This document shows positions 1 to 9,910 of a DNA stretch of 64,000 nt, one piece after another (the stretch's first letter is position 1; every line of letters begins with the position of its first letter). Where the stretch lies: assembly GCA_037044905.1 (NCBI GenBank), contig JBAOKB010000154.1, forward strand, positions 124,001-188,000. Direction: 5' to 3'. Origin of the DNA: Hortaea werneckii. Its lineage: Eukaryota > Ascomycota > Dothideomycetes > Mycosphaerellales > Teratosphaeriaceae. The notes under the pieces were generated by a model. That model was not told the origin of the DNA and made no database searches. It was given only the letters and a program-made list of their open reading frames with translations. A program made the translations under genes and the position numbers.

Positions 1-919
1 TTTCCTCAGCTGAAGATACCAGACTTCCACGAACGCGAATATCGCGGAAGATCAGCTCGTGGAAAGGGATCTTGACTTCGTTCGGCTGTGCTACTTGGAC
101 CATAAGCCCGTGCATCTTCGTCACAGCACAGGCAAGCGCAGCAGCTGTCTCAGCATCGGAAAGGTTAACCGTAGCATCGGCACCATGCCCATTGGTCACG
201 GCATGCACTTCCTTCACCACCTCCGCCTTACCCTTCCGCGCATCAACCACCACATCCGCACCGTTCTCCCTTGACAGCGCCAGCCCTTCTTCCCTGGCAT
301 CAACCCCAATCACCTGCAACCCCAATGCCTTGGCAAACTGACATCCCAAATGCCCCAGCCCGCCCCCAGACCCCACAATCGCAATCCACTCCCCAGCCTT
401 CAACCCCGTCTGCAACACCGCCCTCCACACCGTCCGTCCCGCGCACGCCAGCGGCGCCGCCGACAGGAAACTCACCCGATCCGGCAAAGGGGTCGTGGAC
501 CTCGCATCGACCTTCACAAATTCCGCAAAGCACCCGGGGGCCGTGACCCCGACATGTCCGGCAACATTCGTACAGTACTGCGTCTGGTTCTCCGGCCCTA
601 GACAATCCAGACAATGGCCGCAGGGATGCAGCGGCAAACCGCACATGACGCGGCTTCCGACGTGGAAGCCCGCCGCAGTGGCGATTTCCTCGGAACCGAC
701 TGCGACGACGGTCCCTGCGCCTTCGTGCGAGGCCGTCTGGGGAGTTGGGACGCGGATCCGAACACCCCGGATTGGATCATCATGTCCGTGTGGCAGAAGG
801 AGGCGGTGGCGACTTTGACCAGGAGGTCATGGGGTTCGAGATCTGTCGTTGGCGAGGGGACCGGGATGGTGTTTAGCTGGTAGGGTTTGTTGAACTCGAC
901 CTACTTGGATGGCTTGCAT
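1..919 (-). CDS. zinc-dependent alcohol dehydrogenase (MDR family), 3' end beyond window, apparently frameshifted
   Basis: Medium-chain, zinc-type alcohol dehydrogenase that would interconvert alcohols and aldehydes with NAD(H). Reading from ATG 919 leftwards one sees the usual N-terminal strand, a CHTD catalytic-zinc motif near 780, HEGAGTVVAVG, the structural-zinc cysteine cluster (CGHCLDC...C) around 600, and a GSGGGLGHLG nucleotide-binding glycine motif around 390. The gene runs off the left edge, so the C-terminus is missing. The homologous stretches lie in three successive frames. One change falls near 898-905, just after the first six codons, and a second near 745-765, between the CHTD region and HEGAG. 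Each behaves like one extra base. Introns could only be proposed at about 28-31 nt, too short for this organism. The gene is therefore either a recent pseudogene or carries assembly errors. Family assignment is firm; substrate is unknown. Confidence 0.75.
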
Positions 920-3857
920 TGTCTTTGGGAGGGTGGATGAGCCATGGTTTGTGTGCTGGTGTTGGTTCGGACGGAGGCTCAAGGAATACAAGTAGCTATT
1001 GGGACTTCCGTGGAAGGGGTGATCGTGTCTTGGTGGACCTTGTTCCTGAGTTGTTTTTTGGCTCGTGTCTTGGGAGTCTATGTATCGGAGATGCAATGTG
1101 GCTGACGAAAGGTGAGAGTTACCTTAAATACACATTTGTTTCATCGATGCTACCGTTCGAAGGTTCGAATTATTAAGCAATACCCTCGTTACATACATAG
1201 TTACTGGACGGGCACAAAAATGGGCAAACAGGGTAGGTTCGTCCATTCGTGTTCTCGGAGGGGGCATTTGGGTGGGGTAGCAGGTAACGTCATTGTGGAG
1301 GAAAGCCATTGGACATGTCAGTGGTTTTGATATAGGCCATTTTGTTCGTGCTCTATCAGTGAGCACCGCACTCAAGCTACGGCTCACAGACAATGTGCAC
1401 ATATTGGATGGGCCAGAGGTAGGAAAGCGCATAACATCAATTGACGAAGGCAGATGTCGCATTCCTCCATCAAGGTCGTAAAGCCGCCGGTCTCAGCCAA
1501 TGGCCGCGGCAGGGTTTCACCTTGAATGGCATTCATTGATCTGAGAATCTCCCATTGCGTTCCTTCCTATTTCGTATTATCTCAGTGCACGAGATGCTCC
1601 AACAATAGTCGTGGGACCTCCTTGCGTCCAACCTGCCGACAGCGCAATCTCCCTGACTCGCTCGCCAGCCCCGACTGCGCGCCCTGGAGTCAAGTTTCGA
1701 GCATCTGCTTACCTCAGCAGACGCTAGCCACTAGCGCGCTTTCGCCGCATAAAATCTCCCTCGCCCTCTCCATCCTCTTCCCTTTCGCTTCCTCATACTT
1801 ACCTTGTTGCGCTGTGGCAGCTCACGAATTGCCTACAGCTAGCAGAACCTCCTGCATTGCACAGCGCGGAGAGGAGCTGCTACGAGTCTCCTTCGGGGGC
1901 CTCGGCGGCGTAATTTTTGATGGTCTTCACTGCTTCGTCTTCACGGCGAACTTTCTCTTCTTTCATCAGTCTGTCTCATGCCTTGACTGGCTGGGGCCTG
2001 GAGAAGGATACAGATCTACGCTCTCTCACTCCATGTTGTCTTTCGATTGTCCAAGTCATTCCCCGTGCCTCGATGTCGACCCTCCCTAGCGTTCTTGCCA
2101 ATCACTCGCACGTCGCAGCTGACAAGACATGTCCCGCTGCTCTCGCCTTCACTTCACCTGTGCTTAAAAACCCTGGACCTAGGGCGAGGAGACTCTGCTG
2201 GCTCAAGCAGATGACCAGGCATTGCCTTACCTCTGCCCCACTCCACCAAAGACCTCCCGTTCACTTTGCGAGCCGCTGTGAATGCTCTCTCTCTCTCTCT
2301 CTCTCTGAGCATTTCATACCTGCGGTCCGCGAGAGCAAAGGATACATTCTATGTTTGCATCCCCGATCAGCGAGAGCTTTCCCATTCCCGAAATTCCTTC
2401 GCGAAAAGAGGTCGAGGATGTTCGTACACAGTGTATATAGAAAAAAGACTCCTACAATCCCGCCGTTCTTTCTCGTGCCGCCTTTCCTCTCACTGAAGAG
2501 ACATGCCTGAATAGGAAGACGTGCGAACTCGGATCCACTGGCAGGCGCGGAAGACCGCACATCAAAAGGTCTCTCCCCCGATCCATCCCTGCGCGAATGA
2601 TGGCGGTGGAAAGAGACGGACACAACACTCCCAGTCCGAAGGTTCTCAACTCCGACTGATTGTTGTGCTCGCGAGCCTCTTCGTCGCGCGAGACCTGTTT
2701 ATCACCTCCCTTCTCGACACGAGGAAGAGGGACATGAGACAGGTCACATGGACGATTCAAAAGCTCGAAGTACTATTAGCGTGATTCTTCAAACAGGAGA
2801 AAAGGATGAATGCTCCCCAGGCATGTCTCCATGTACGGATGAATTGAGACGAGCCCATTATGGAGCCTGTCCCTACAAGTCCCATCGCCTCCTCCGTCTC
2901 CCATGGAAAGAAGAAAAATCTCAGAACCGACTCGACCAGGAAACTACATGGAGGGAGATCTGAAATAAGAAAAGGGAAAAGTGGGAGGACGATCTCAATT
3001 CATCGCATTCATATTCATCACACTGTCTGAAGGATAAATAGAAAAGAAAGCAGCCCTCTCCTTCCCCCTCTCCTTCTCTTCCCGTCCTTCCCCATCTTTC
3101 GTTCCGGCTAATAGTACATGTGAATCAAGCATCTTTGATTAAAAAAAAAAGAGAGAAAAAAGGAAGGGAGCAGAAAGAGGAGGGAAAGGCGACATCATTC
3201 CCAAAAGAAGGGAGAGGATAAGTGATTTGCCTTCACCAGCCAGTAATGGTAGAAGACCCATGCCAATCGCCAGGGAGAAAAGAAAGCTTGCCAAGCTCTC
3301 TTCTCAGCTTCCATGACAAAAGACCCTGGCCGGCCATTTCCCAATTGCCCCTCCTCGTTCTTCTGTCTTCTCCCCGCCTACGAGAGAGCTTCATGGACCC
3401 CGCACCTTTCTCTGAAAACGCCGGGAAAAATGTTTCCCCCCCAATTCACCCACCCGCCCCAAGAAATTAGAAGGAAACAATTGAGGAAGATGGCTGGTGG
3501 GGAAAGACCCATCATCTCATCTTTCACCCCCCTTTCCCCCTCAAGTGGATTCTTTTGTGCTGCGCCCAGCGCCATGCCATGAAGATCTTTGAAGTAGAAG
3601 AAGGAGGACGGATGAGGTATCGTGGTTTGCTGAGTGTCGCACTCGGGTAGCGTGATGGTACGCGCCAGCCGCGGTATCTGACGGGGCGTCGCGAGGACGG
3701 AAGAGGTTGATAAGACGTTTTAGTTGCTGACAGGGTATCGATGTTGTTTTGTCGTCGGATGAAGGGAGGAAGGTGATCAGGGGAGAACTTGGAGTTGTTC
3801 ATTTGCAGGGTATCAAGATGGCGGGACTGTCAAAGTGCGACTTGACGATCCCTCAAG
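920..3857. other. gene-poor CT-rich spacer (2.9 kb)
   Basis: This stretch lies between the start of the alcohol dehydrogenase and the 3' end of the RhoGAP gene. It has runs of C and T, several short open frames with no recognisable motif (the longest is 187 codons at 1526-2089), and a CT dinucleotide repeat. I see no convincing exon on either strand. Part of it must be the promoter of the leftward alcohol dehydrogenase. Confidence 0.5.
2285..2306. repeat. (CT)11 microsatellite
   Basis: Eleven perfect CT dinucleotides in the CT-rich non-coding spacer. Confidence 0.95.
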
Positions 3858-6187
3858 CTAGGACTGTCCTGGCATGGGAAATTGCTGATCGACGCTGGAA
3901 TGGCTCAGCTTCACCGGCGTGGTGGGGATGTCGCTCTTGCTCCTGCCATGGGAGGCCTTTCTCGGCGCCAAGGTGCGGGTGGTGCTAACCTCGCGTCCTT
4001 TCTTGGTTTCTGCAGTCGATGGACGCTTGGTCTCTGCGATGGATGGCGAGGCTCGTTGTTTTGCGGTGCTGATGCTACCGCTGCTGGCCTGGCGCACAGC
4101 CGTAGGTCGATAGGTATCGGGCTTTGCGTCCTGCGTCGCCTGAGATCCAGCGCCCGTGTGCTGGGAAGGACGTGCGTCCTCGTATTGGCTCGCGTTGCTA
4201 CCGCTGCCACTGCTGTTTGTTGGGCGAAGGTCATCCGCATTAGCGTTGTGACTGCTAGTCGTGCTTAAGGATTCCGCCCCGCGGCTGGATGGATACTCCA
4301 CGCCCTGCTCATGTGCCTTCTCCGCGTCCAGATACTGCTTCTCTGTAAAGCAGCCTTGCCAGCAGTGTCTCCAATCGCCGACCAGGTAGTTGAAGAGCCA
4401 TCGCTCCAGCTTGAGCGGTGGTCCGATGCAGATGCTAAGGTTGTTGAGATCCATCTTGTTCTTTTCCTTGTGAGAGAGCAAAAGGCTGAGATGACATGTG
4501 ATGGCAAAGAGAAGATAATAGTTGAAGGGTGGAAGGTCGGACAGGGCATCGCGCAGCTTCTGTGGCGCCGGCTGGCCCATCTTGGAGTAATCGGGGTTGT
4601 CTTTCTCCAGCTCGGCTGCCAAGGAGGCTTGCACGTTGGCTGGCATGATTTCGGTCGGCAAGTCACGGAGCCATGACTTAAACATGCTGCCGATCGTGTT
4701 TGGATCGTAGAGGTCTTGCTCATCAAGGAGATCCACGTCGAACTCGCTATCGAATCGGCGTTGCCAGTGTTTGACCTGTGGTCCGCTTCCTGGCACGCGG
4801 TAAAGGCCTTCTGATTCGCAGTTGAGGTTGAGATAACTATCCAACAGTTAGTATGAAGCTACGGCCACACTCGCATCATTCCTACTTACTCAATGCATCT
4901 CCATGGAAGACTAGGCATCCAGAACTCAGTTTTGTCCCTGCAACTCCCGAGGTCCTTGCTTATCCTCGTAATGCGAGTCTGTTCGACCAGCGGAAGGTTG
5001 ATCACCTTAATCTTGTAATCGGCATCTGAGACGTCCTTTTCGTTGTGGCTGCTGCTTCTGCCAATCTTGCCGAGTCTCGTCAAGAGGTTGCCGCCTCCTT
5101 TGGTGGCCTTTGACATAGCATTCTTGCTCCCTGACATGAACCCACTCTTCTCCTTGCTCTGCGCCGCCTTCAGTGAACGCGCCTCTGTCAAATTCTCACT
5201 GCTCTTGCTGGCCAAGGCGCGCTCTGCGCTCTTGCCGCGCGATTCCTTGCCCTTGGACTTGAACATGGTCTCTTCGTTTCGTGGATTCTGCGATTGAATC
5301 GGTGCGGTATTCGGTGGTTTTTCGAAGGATGCTTTGAGCTCGGGCTTACTGCCTCTGGAGGCCGAATCTCTCCGTAGAGATGGCCTCCGGGCAAGCGGAT
5401 TCCGGAATGGTTTGTTCTCTCTTCGTTTCGAGGCTATGCTGTCTTCACTGTAGTGCGGCGAGGGCTGCGGTCTTGAGCTGTTTGGATCTGTTCAACATTA
5501 CAGTTAGCATATGTTCTTGGGCCAAAAGGCCGGATCCAGCTCCAAGGAGGGCTCGAATCCAGCTTACGACGGTCACAGCACGAGCAGTTGTTGTGGTGGC
5601 AGGCAGTCTGACGAAGCGGTTTGGTTCAGGAGGCGTGGCAAGAGTGAAGCAAACAAAAGTGAAGCTTCAAACCTCACACGCCCTCAAGTGGTCGCCTGAT
5701 CTTGGGTGCGGCGACCACGTGCCCCTCTTCATCGACGCCCAAGCCACCTCACTTCACTTACCATCTCCATTCTTGCTCACATTGTCCGCGCTACCAACCA
5801 AACTCAACTCCGGTGTGCTGCCTGGGTTGTTCCGTAGATGATACACCTTCGACATACTGCTGCTTCCCGGCCTGTATTCATCGTCCCCCTCTTTGGCCCT
5901 GCGCACCTGCGTCCTATGTTGCTCCAGTTCCTGCTCTGGCGCTTTCTTGCTTTTGAAATTGCTCAAAAAGTTTTCGAAGGGTCACGGTTGTGTCGAGGCG
6001 AATTGGACGGATGACGACGAATGCGCTTTGGCGCCGGATGGTCCTGCTGCGGGCTGCCCAAGTCTCCCCCAAAAGAAGACAAGTCGACTTCAATTGGACT
6101 TGACTTTGGTCGGGAAGTGGTGTGAGAGGTGTCGGTAGCCGACTTGAGATTGATCGTGAGCTCTGCGGGTTTGGCATGCCGGGGCAT
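3858..6187 (-). CDS. Rho GTPase-activating protein, Sac7-like (RhoGAP domain), with an apparent 1-nt frameshift
   Basis: Stimulates GTP hydrolysis by a Rho-family GTPase, so it is expected to act in cell-wall and actin signalling as Sac7/Bag7-type RhoGAPs do. My model starts at ATG 6187. Exon 1 (6187-5762) is split by an apparent frameshift at 5967-5971, where five T on the coding strand (DPSKTF then SNFKSKK) would need six to stay open. The intron 5488-5761 (GTAAGT...AACAG) leads to exon 2 (5487-4890). The intron 4837-4889 (GTAAGT...CTAAC...TAG) leads to exon 3 (4836-3858). The product is about 668 aa. A basic, Ser-rich N-terminal half precedes the RhoGAP domain. The domain has the CIDYL motif across the second splice and GLYRVPGSG with the arginine finger, then the fLReLP-like WLRDLP motif. 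The C-terminal 150 residues are low-complexity Ser/Thr-rich. Domain call is firm; the first exon and the frameshift are inference. Confidence 0.82.
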
Positions 6188-6772
6188 GGCTTGCGTGTGC
6201 GGGCGAGCCGAGATTGCGCCTTGCATGAGCTGCTCACCGCAGCATTTAAAGGCCGACCGGGCCTCAAGAAAGATGAGAACGAGTTTCAGGCGCACATGAA
6301 ACGAGGAATGTCCTGCCAGCGGAAAGCAGCTGTTAGCATTTCGACGCGCACAAGTCCAAGGGTTGGTCATGCAAGTATTCAGTTGACACCCAATTGCATT
6401 GAATAGGACGAACAATGTGCGCGTGTGGTGGTGAGAACAAAGAGAGCGTACCTGGCGGCTCGGCGCCCAAAGCTCCTGGGCCGGCTGGACTTGCTCGTAC
6501 AGCGGGCTTTGTGTCGCGCTGCCACTACAAGTTTGTGTCGGCGTACGCGGTGGAGAAGAAGACGGTGTTGTCGCAACTCTTGCACGTACACCGCTAGGCG
6601 GAGAGCGGAGGCAGCGGGAAAGAGAAGCAAGCGGGAGTGGGTTGCGTGTCTTTGAGGGGCGACGTCAGCTGAAACGCAGTCGCTTATTATTGAAGGTATG
6701 CTGTCGGGTGCCTTGCAGCGGCGGAGAACGGAAGGGTGGTCGGGTTCGGGGGGGTCAGACGACGGCGTCGAT

Positions 6773-6813
<41 letters not shown>

Positions 6814-7574
6814 CGGTGGCAGCAACAGAAGTTCGGAGAGTGACAGTGCTGTACAGTCCCAGGTGCGCAGTGGGAGAATGGAGGGTGGCCGCGAGGGTCC
6901 GGGATCAGTGCGGAGTGATTGGCGAAACAGAAGCGGGCTCGAGTGGGAGCGGATGAGGGTCCTCGTGCTACAGATGCAGGACATTCAGACCCCCCGGCGC
7001 AACCCCTGCCTGCAAGCCTGCCCAGTGCGCGGCCTGCTCAGGAACAGGCGCACGGGGCAGCCCACCAGCGCCCACCAGCGCCTAGTGTACCCGGGATTAT
7101 TATAGGTACGCAACTCTTACCACGTCCTTTTACTCGCCTCTCTCCTGACAAAATAGCCAGAGAGATGGTTGGTGCTTCTCTAACGTCTTTTTTCCCGTCT
7201 ATTAAAAATCCTCATCCACTATCATCGCCCGTATCGTGTTATTGCCCTCCCATCTTCGCCGGCCTCACCCGCCGCTTCGTCCCACCATCTCTGAAACGCA
7301 CGTCCAGAGCTAAAGTTCCTCTTCGGCCCCAGCGCCACCAGGCACCCTTCTTTTAGCACCACGCTGCTTTAGAACTTTCCGAATTCACGAGCACTCAATT
7401 TGAACCTCACGTTTTTTCCAAGTCTCTTCCCGCGTGGCTCAACTTTTCCACTACAGATTGAGCCCAGCGAAGCCGTTTACGCCCCTCAGCAGCTAGATCT
7501 CCAAGACTGGATGATTGCTTCTGCATGGGCTAGCGTGGAAGCTCCAGAGAAGGAAGCTCAGAGGCGGAGACGCC
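6188..7574. other. intergenic region between divergent RhoGAP and BET2 genes
   Basis: Shared 5' region of the leftward RhoGAP gene and the rightward BET2 gene. It contains the 41-base G tract and a C/T-rich stretch from about 7100 to 7450 that resembles fungal core-promoter pyrimidine tracts. Open frames across the G tract encode only polyglycine and are not supported. Confidence 0.5.
6773..6813. repeat. poly-G homopolymer, 41 bases
   Basis: An uninterrupted run of 41 G on the plus strand (C on the minus strand). It is preceded by a G7 run at about 6748 and followed by GGTGG. It lies in the divergent promoter region between the RhoGAP and BET2 genes. Confidence 0.97.
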
Positions 7575-8640
7575 ATGTCGCTTGCTGCAGGACCTGGAAG
7601 AGGCGGTGGAGCGGAGAAGCAACTGCCTGAAGAGCTGAGCCTGGTCGTGGACAAACACGTGGCTTACATTCAAAGTCTGGACACAGTACGCTCTGTCGGC
7701 GCGCGAAACAGGTGAGGGCACTTGCACTGACGCTGACGAACAGCGGAGAGATGAGCTGGAGTATCACCTTACCGAACACCTGCGTGTCAGTGGCATCTAT
7801 TGGGGCCTGACAGCTCTCCATCTGCTCGGACATCCTGACGCACTGCCGCGAGATGGCGTGCTGGATTTTGTCTGCAGCTGTTTGCGGGAGAATGGAGGAT
7901 TTGGTGCAGCACCGGGACACGATGCACACATGCTGTACACGGTCTCGGCAGTACAAGTCCTTGCCCTGATCGATGGGTTCGAAGATCTTGAGAAGAGAGT
8001 AGAAAATGGCAAGATGAAGATTGCGAAGTTCATTTCGGGTCTACAACAACCCAACGGCACATTCGCAGGCGACGAATGGGGCGAAACGGACACACGTTTC
8101 CTCTACGGTGCCCTCAACGCCCTCTCTCTGCTCCAGATGCTTCCCTCACAGCGCCCAAGCGAAGCACCTCTCATCGACGTGCCTGCAGCAACCGCCCACA
8201 TCAAAGCTTGCCAGAACTTCGACGGCGGCTTTGGGGTTGCTCCCGGCCGCGAATCCCACTCCGGCCAGGTCTTCACCTGTCTTGCCGCCCTCAGCATCGC
8301 AGGCGAGCTCGACTCATATCTCGGCGAAGAAGGCAAGGATCGCCTCGGAGCCTGGCTCAGTGAGCGCCAGCTCGCCAGCGGTGGATTGAACGGCAGGCCG
8401 GAGAAGCTGGTCGACAGCTGCTACAGCTGGTGGGTGGGCAGTAGCTTAGCCATGATCGGACGGTTCCACTGGATCAACGGACAGAAGTTGACCAAATTCA
8501 TCCTTGAATGTCAGGATCCGGAGCAAGGTGGGTTTGCCGACCGGCCGGGTGATATGGTAGACGTGTTTCATACCGTTTTCGCCATTACGGGCTTGAGCTT
8601 TGCTGGCTATCCCGGGATCGTCGAAGTGGATCCTGCTTAG
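7575..8640 (+). CDS. BET2: Rab geranylgeranyltransferase (GGTase II) beta subunit
   Basis: Catalytic beta subunit of GGTase II. With the alpha subunit (Bet4) and Rab escort protein it transfers geranylgeranyl groups to C-terminal cysteines of Rab/Ypt GTPases in the cytosol. Exons 7575-7685 and 7744-8640, with a 58-nt intron (GTACGC...CTGAC...CAG), give 335 aa, close to yeast Bet2. The protein is a run of prenyltransferase alpha-alpha repeats (GGFGAAPG, GTFAGDEWGE, GGFGVAPGRESHSGQ, GGLNGRPEKLVDSCYSWW, GGFADRPGD). The zinc ligands are visible as Asp and Cys in VDSCYSWW and His in DVFHTVF. The RPEKLVD-CYSWW form and GVYWGLT-like N-terminus fit GGTase II rather than farnesyltransferase or GGTase I. 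The ATG at 7575 is in frame with an upstream ATG at 7515 but gives the family's normal N-terminus. Confidence 0.95.
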
Positions 8641-9910
8641 TAAGTCCTCTCGCTGTAATGTTGTTTCGAACGTGTTTGTTGACCGTCATGCAGTTGTATG
8701 CCTAAACATGTCATTGACAAGGTAGTGAGGCGTTGTTGAGCTAGCGGCACTTGCAATGCATGCTCCTTCTCTCTGGGCAAATGTCTACTTTCAGAGCTGT
8801 CTGGCTCTATTTCGAATGGGGAGGTAAAGGTAGGTGACTTCAAGTTTCGTGTTCCCGATGTAAGTAAGACCTCTTGCAATCTAATAACCCAAGTTGAGCT
8901 TGACTATGAGACTGGGCTACAATGCAAGAGAAGAGCGAACACCTTGAGCTTCTGACAATTGACCCGAGCGTCACGATCAGCTGCGCTGGGGATACTATCG
9001 GCTCATGACATTCATCTACCATGTCATACAATATCGATTGCGGCTCGTGTTTCGCAAAACTCGATCCTGCGAGAAGGGACTCGACTACGAAGTAAGATGC
9101 TTCTCTGTAAATCACGACGTTACTATCGTAGGTATCTCGCCATCGCCGGTGGCTGGCGTCCGAGTCCGAACTGCTCACTCCGCGCAATCCGCCACTTGCT
9201 TCAGGGCGCTCTCTAAGCGACCAGCACGAGCTGCAATGGACGGTTAGTGATGGGGGATGAGTCCTATCACACCTCACAATGCCAATTGTTCTTATTGTGT
9301 TCAAGTGAGGTTGAGCGTGTTTGTGCATGTGATCGCGTGGTCACCGTGCTCAAGCTTGGCGCCTGCCATTGAACGCGCCTGCGTTGAGGAAATCGAGCAC
9401 CTTCCGGTGTCTCCTCCACCTCGACCTGCAACTTCCTCTTCCTCCCACCAACTCGGAACGCGAAGATATCGACGCGGCAACGGCGACCAACACATTCATT
9501 CTGAACACCATCAGCACCTTCTTCCCATCAAGATATCACAAATCGGACGGAAGGTCGTCGCTGGCACCTTGCCTGTCCTTTCTCCGCCTCTTCACCCTCT
9601 TCTTCTTCCCTCCTTGAACCACCCCCACCAGCCTGCTTGTCACCTTCTTCTCTATCTTGGTTTCACCCTCGTCACTCCTTGGATCTGTACACTGCCGCGG
9701 CACCACAGTTGCCGTCAATTGCCACTGCCCCTCCACTCCTTAATGCTAATTGACACCAACGGCGGTCGACAGCACCTCCTTGAGCCAGCGTAAGCGGAGC
9801 ACTACAACCACCAGTAAGACCCCTCCCCCAAAAACAAGGGTAAGCGTGCTTTTCTCAGCATACACGGCAGCAACAGCAGCAGCAGAGCAGCAGCAGCAGC
9901 GGCATCGAAT
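8641..9910. other. intergenic region with long pyrimidine-rich leader
   Basis: The first half shows no coding signal. From about 9390 to 9720 the plus strand is rich in C, CT and CAC, typical of a fungal 5' leader for the gene starting at 9911. A 162-codon minus-strand frame (8840-9328) has no recognisable domain and is not supported. Confidence 0.5.
9868..9900 (+). repeat. imperfect CAG trinucleotide repeat in 5' leader
   Basis: About eleven triplets, mainly CAG with CAA and GAG interruptions. The repeat ends 10 nt before the ATG at 9911, so it would lie in the 5' untranslated leader. Confidence 0.85.

Noticed and set aside
1526..2089. 187-codon plus-strand open frame in the left spacer
   Set aside because: Ser/Cys/Leu-rich translation of CT-rich DNA with no domain; overlapping frames look equally plausible, as expected by chance.
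5500..5580. Possible tRNA because of GGGCTCGAATCC resembling a B box
   Set aside because: No matching A box or cloverleaf stems; the site is inside the predicted RhoGAP intron.
6642..7105. Open frames running through the poly-G tract
   Set aside because: They consist of polyglycine and shadow sequence; the frames exist because a G run contains no stop.
8840..9328. 162-codon minus-strand frame between BET2 and the next gene
   Set aside because: No motif, no splice context, and it overlaps the likely leader of the gene at 9911.
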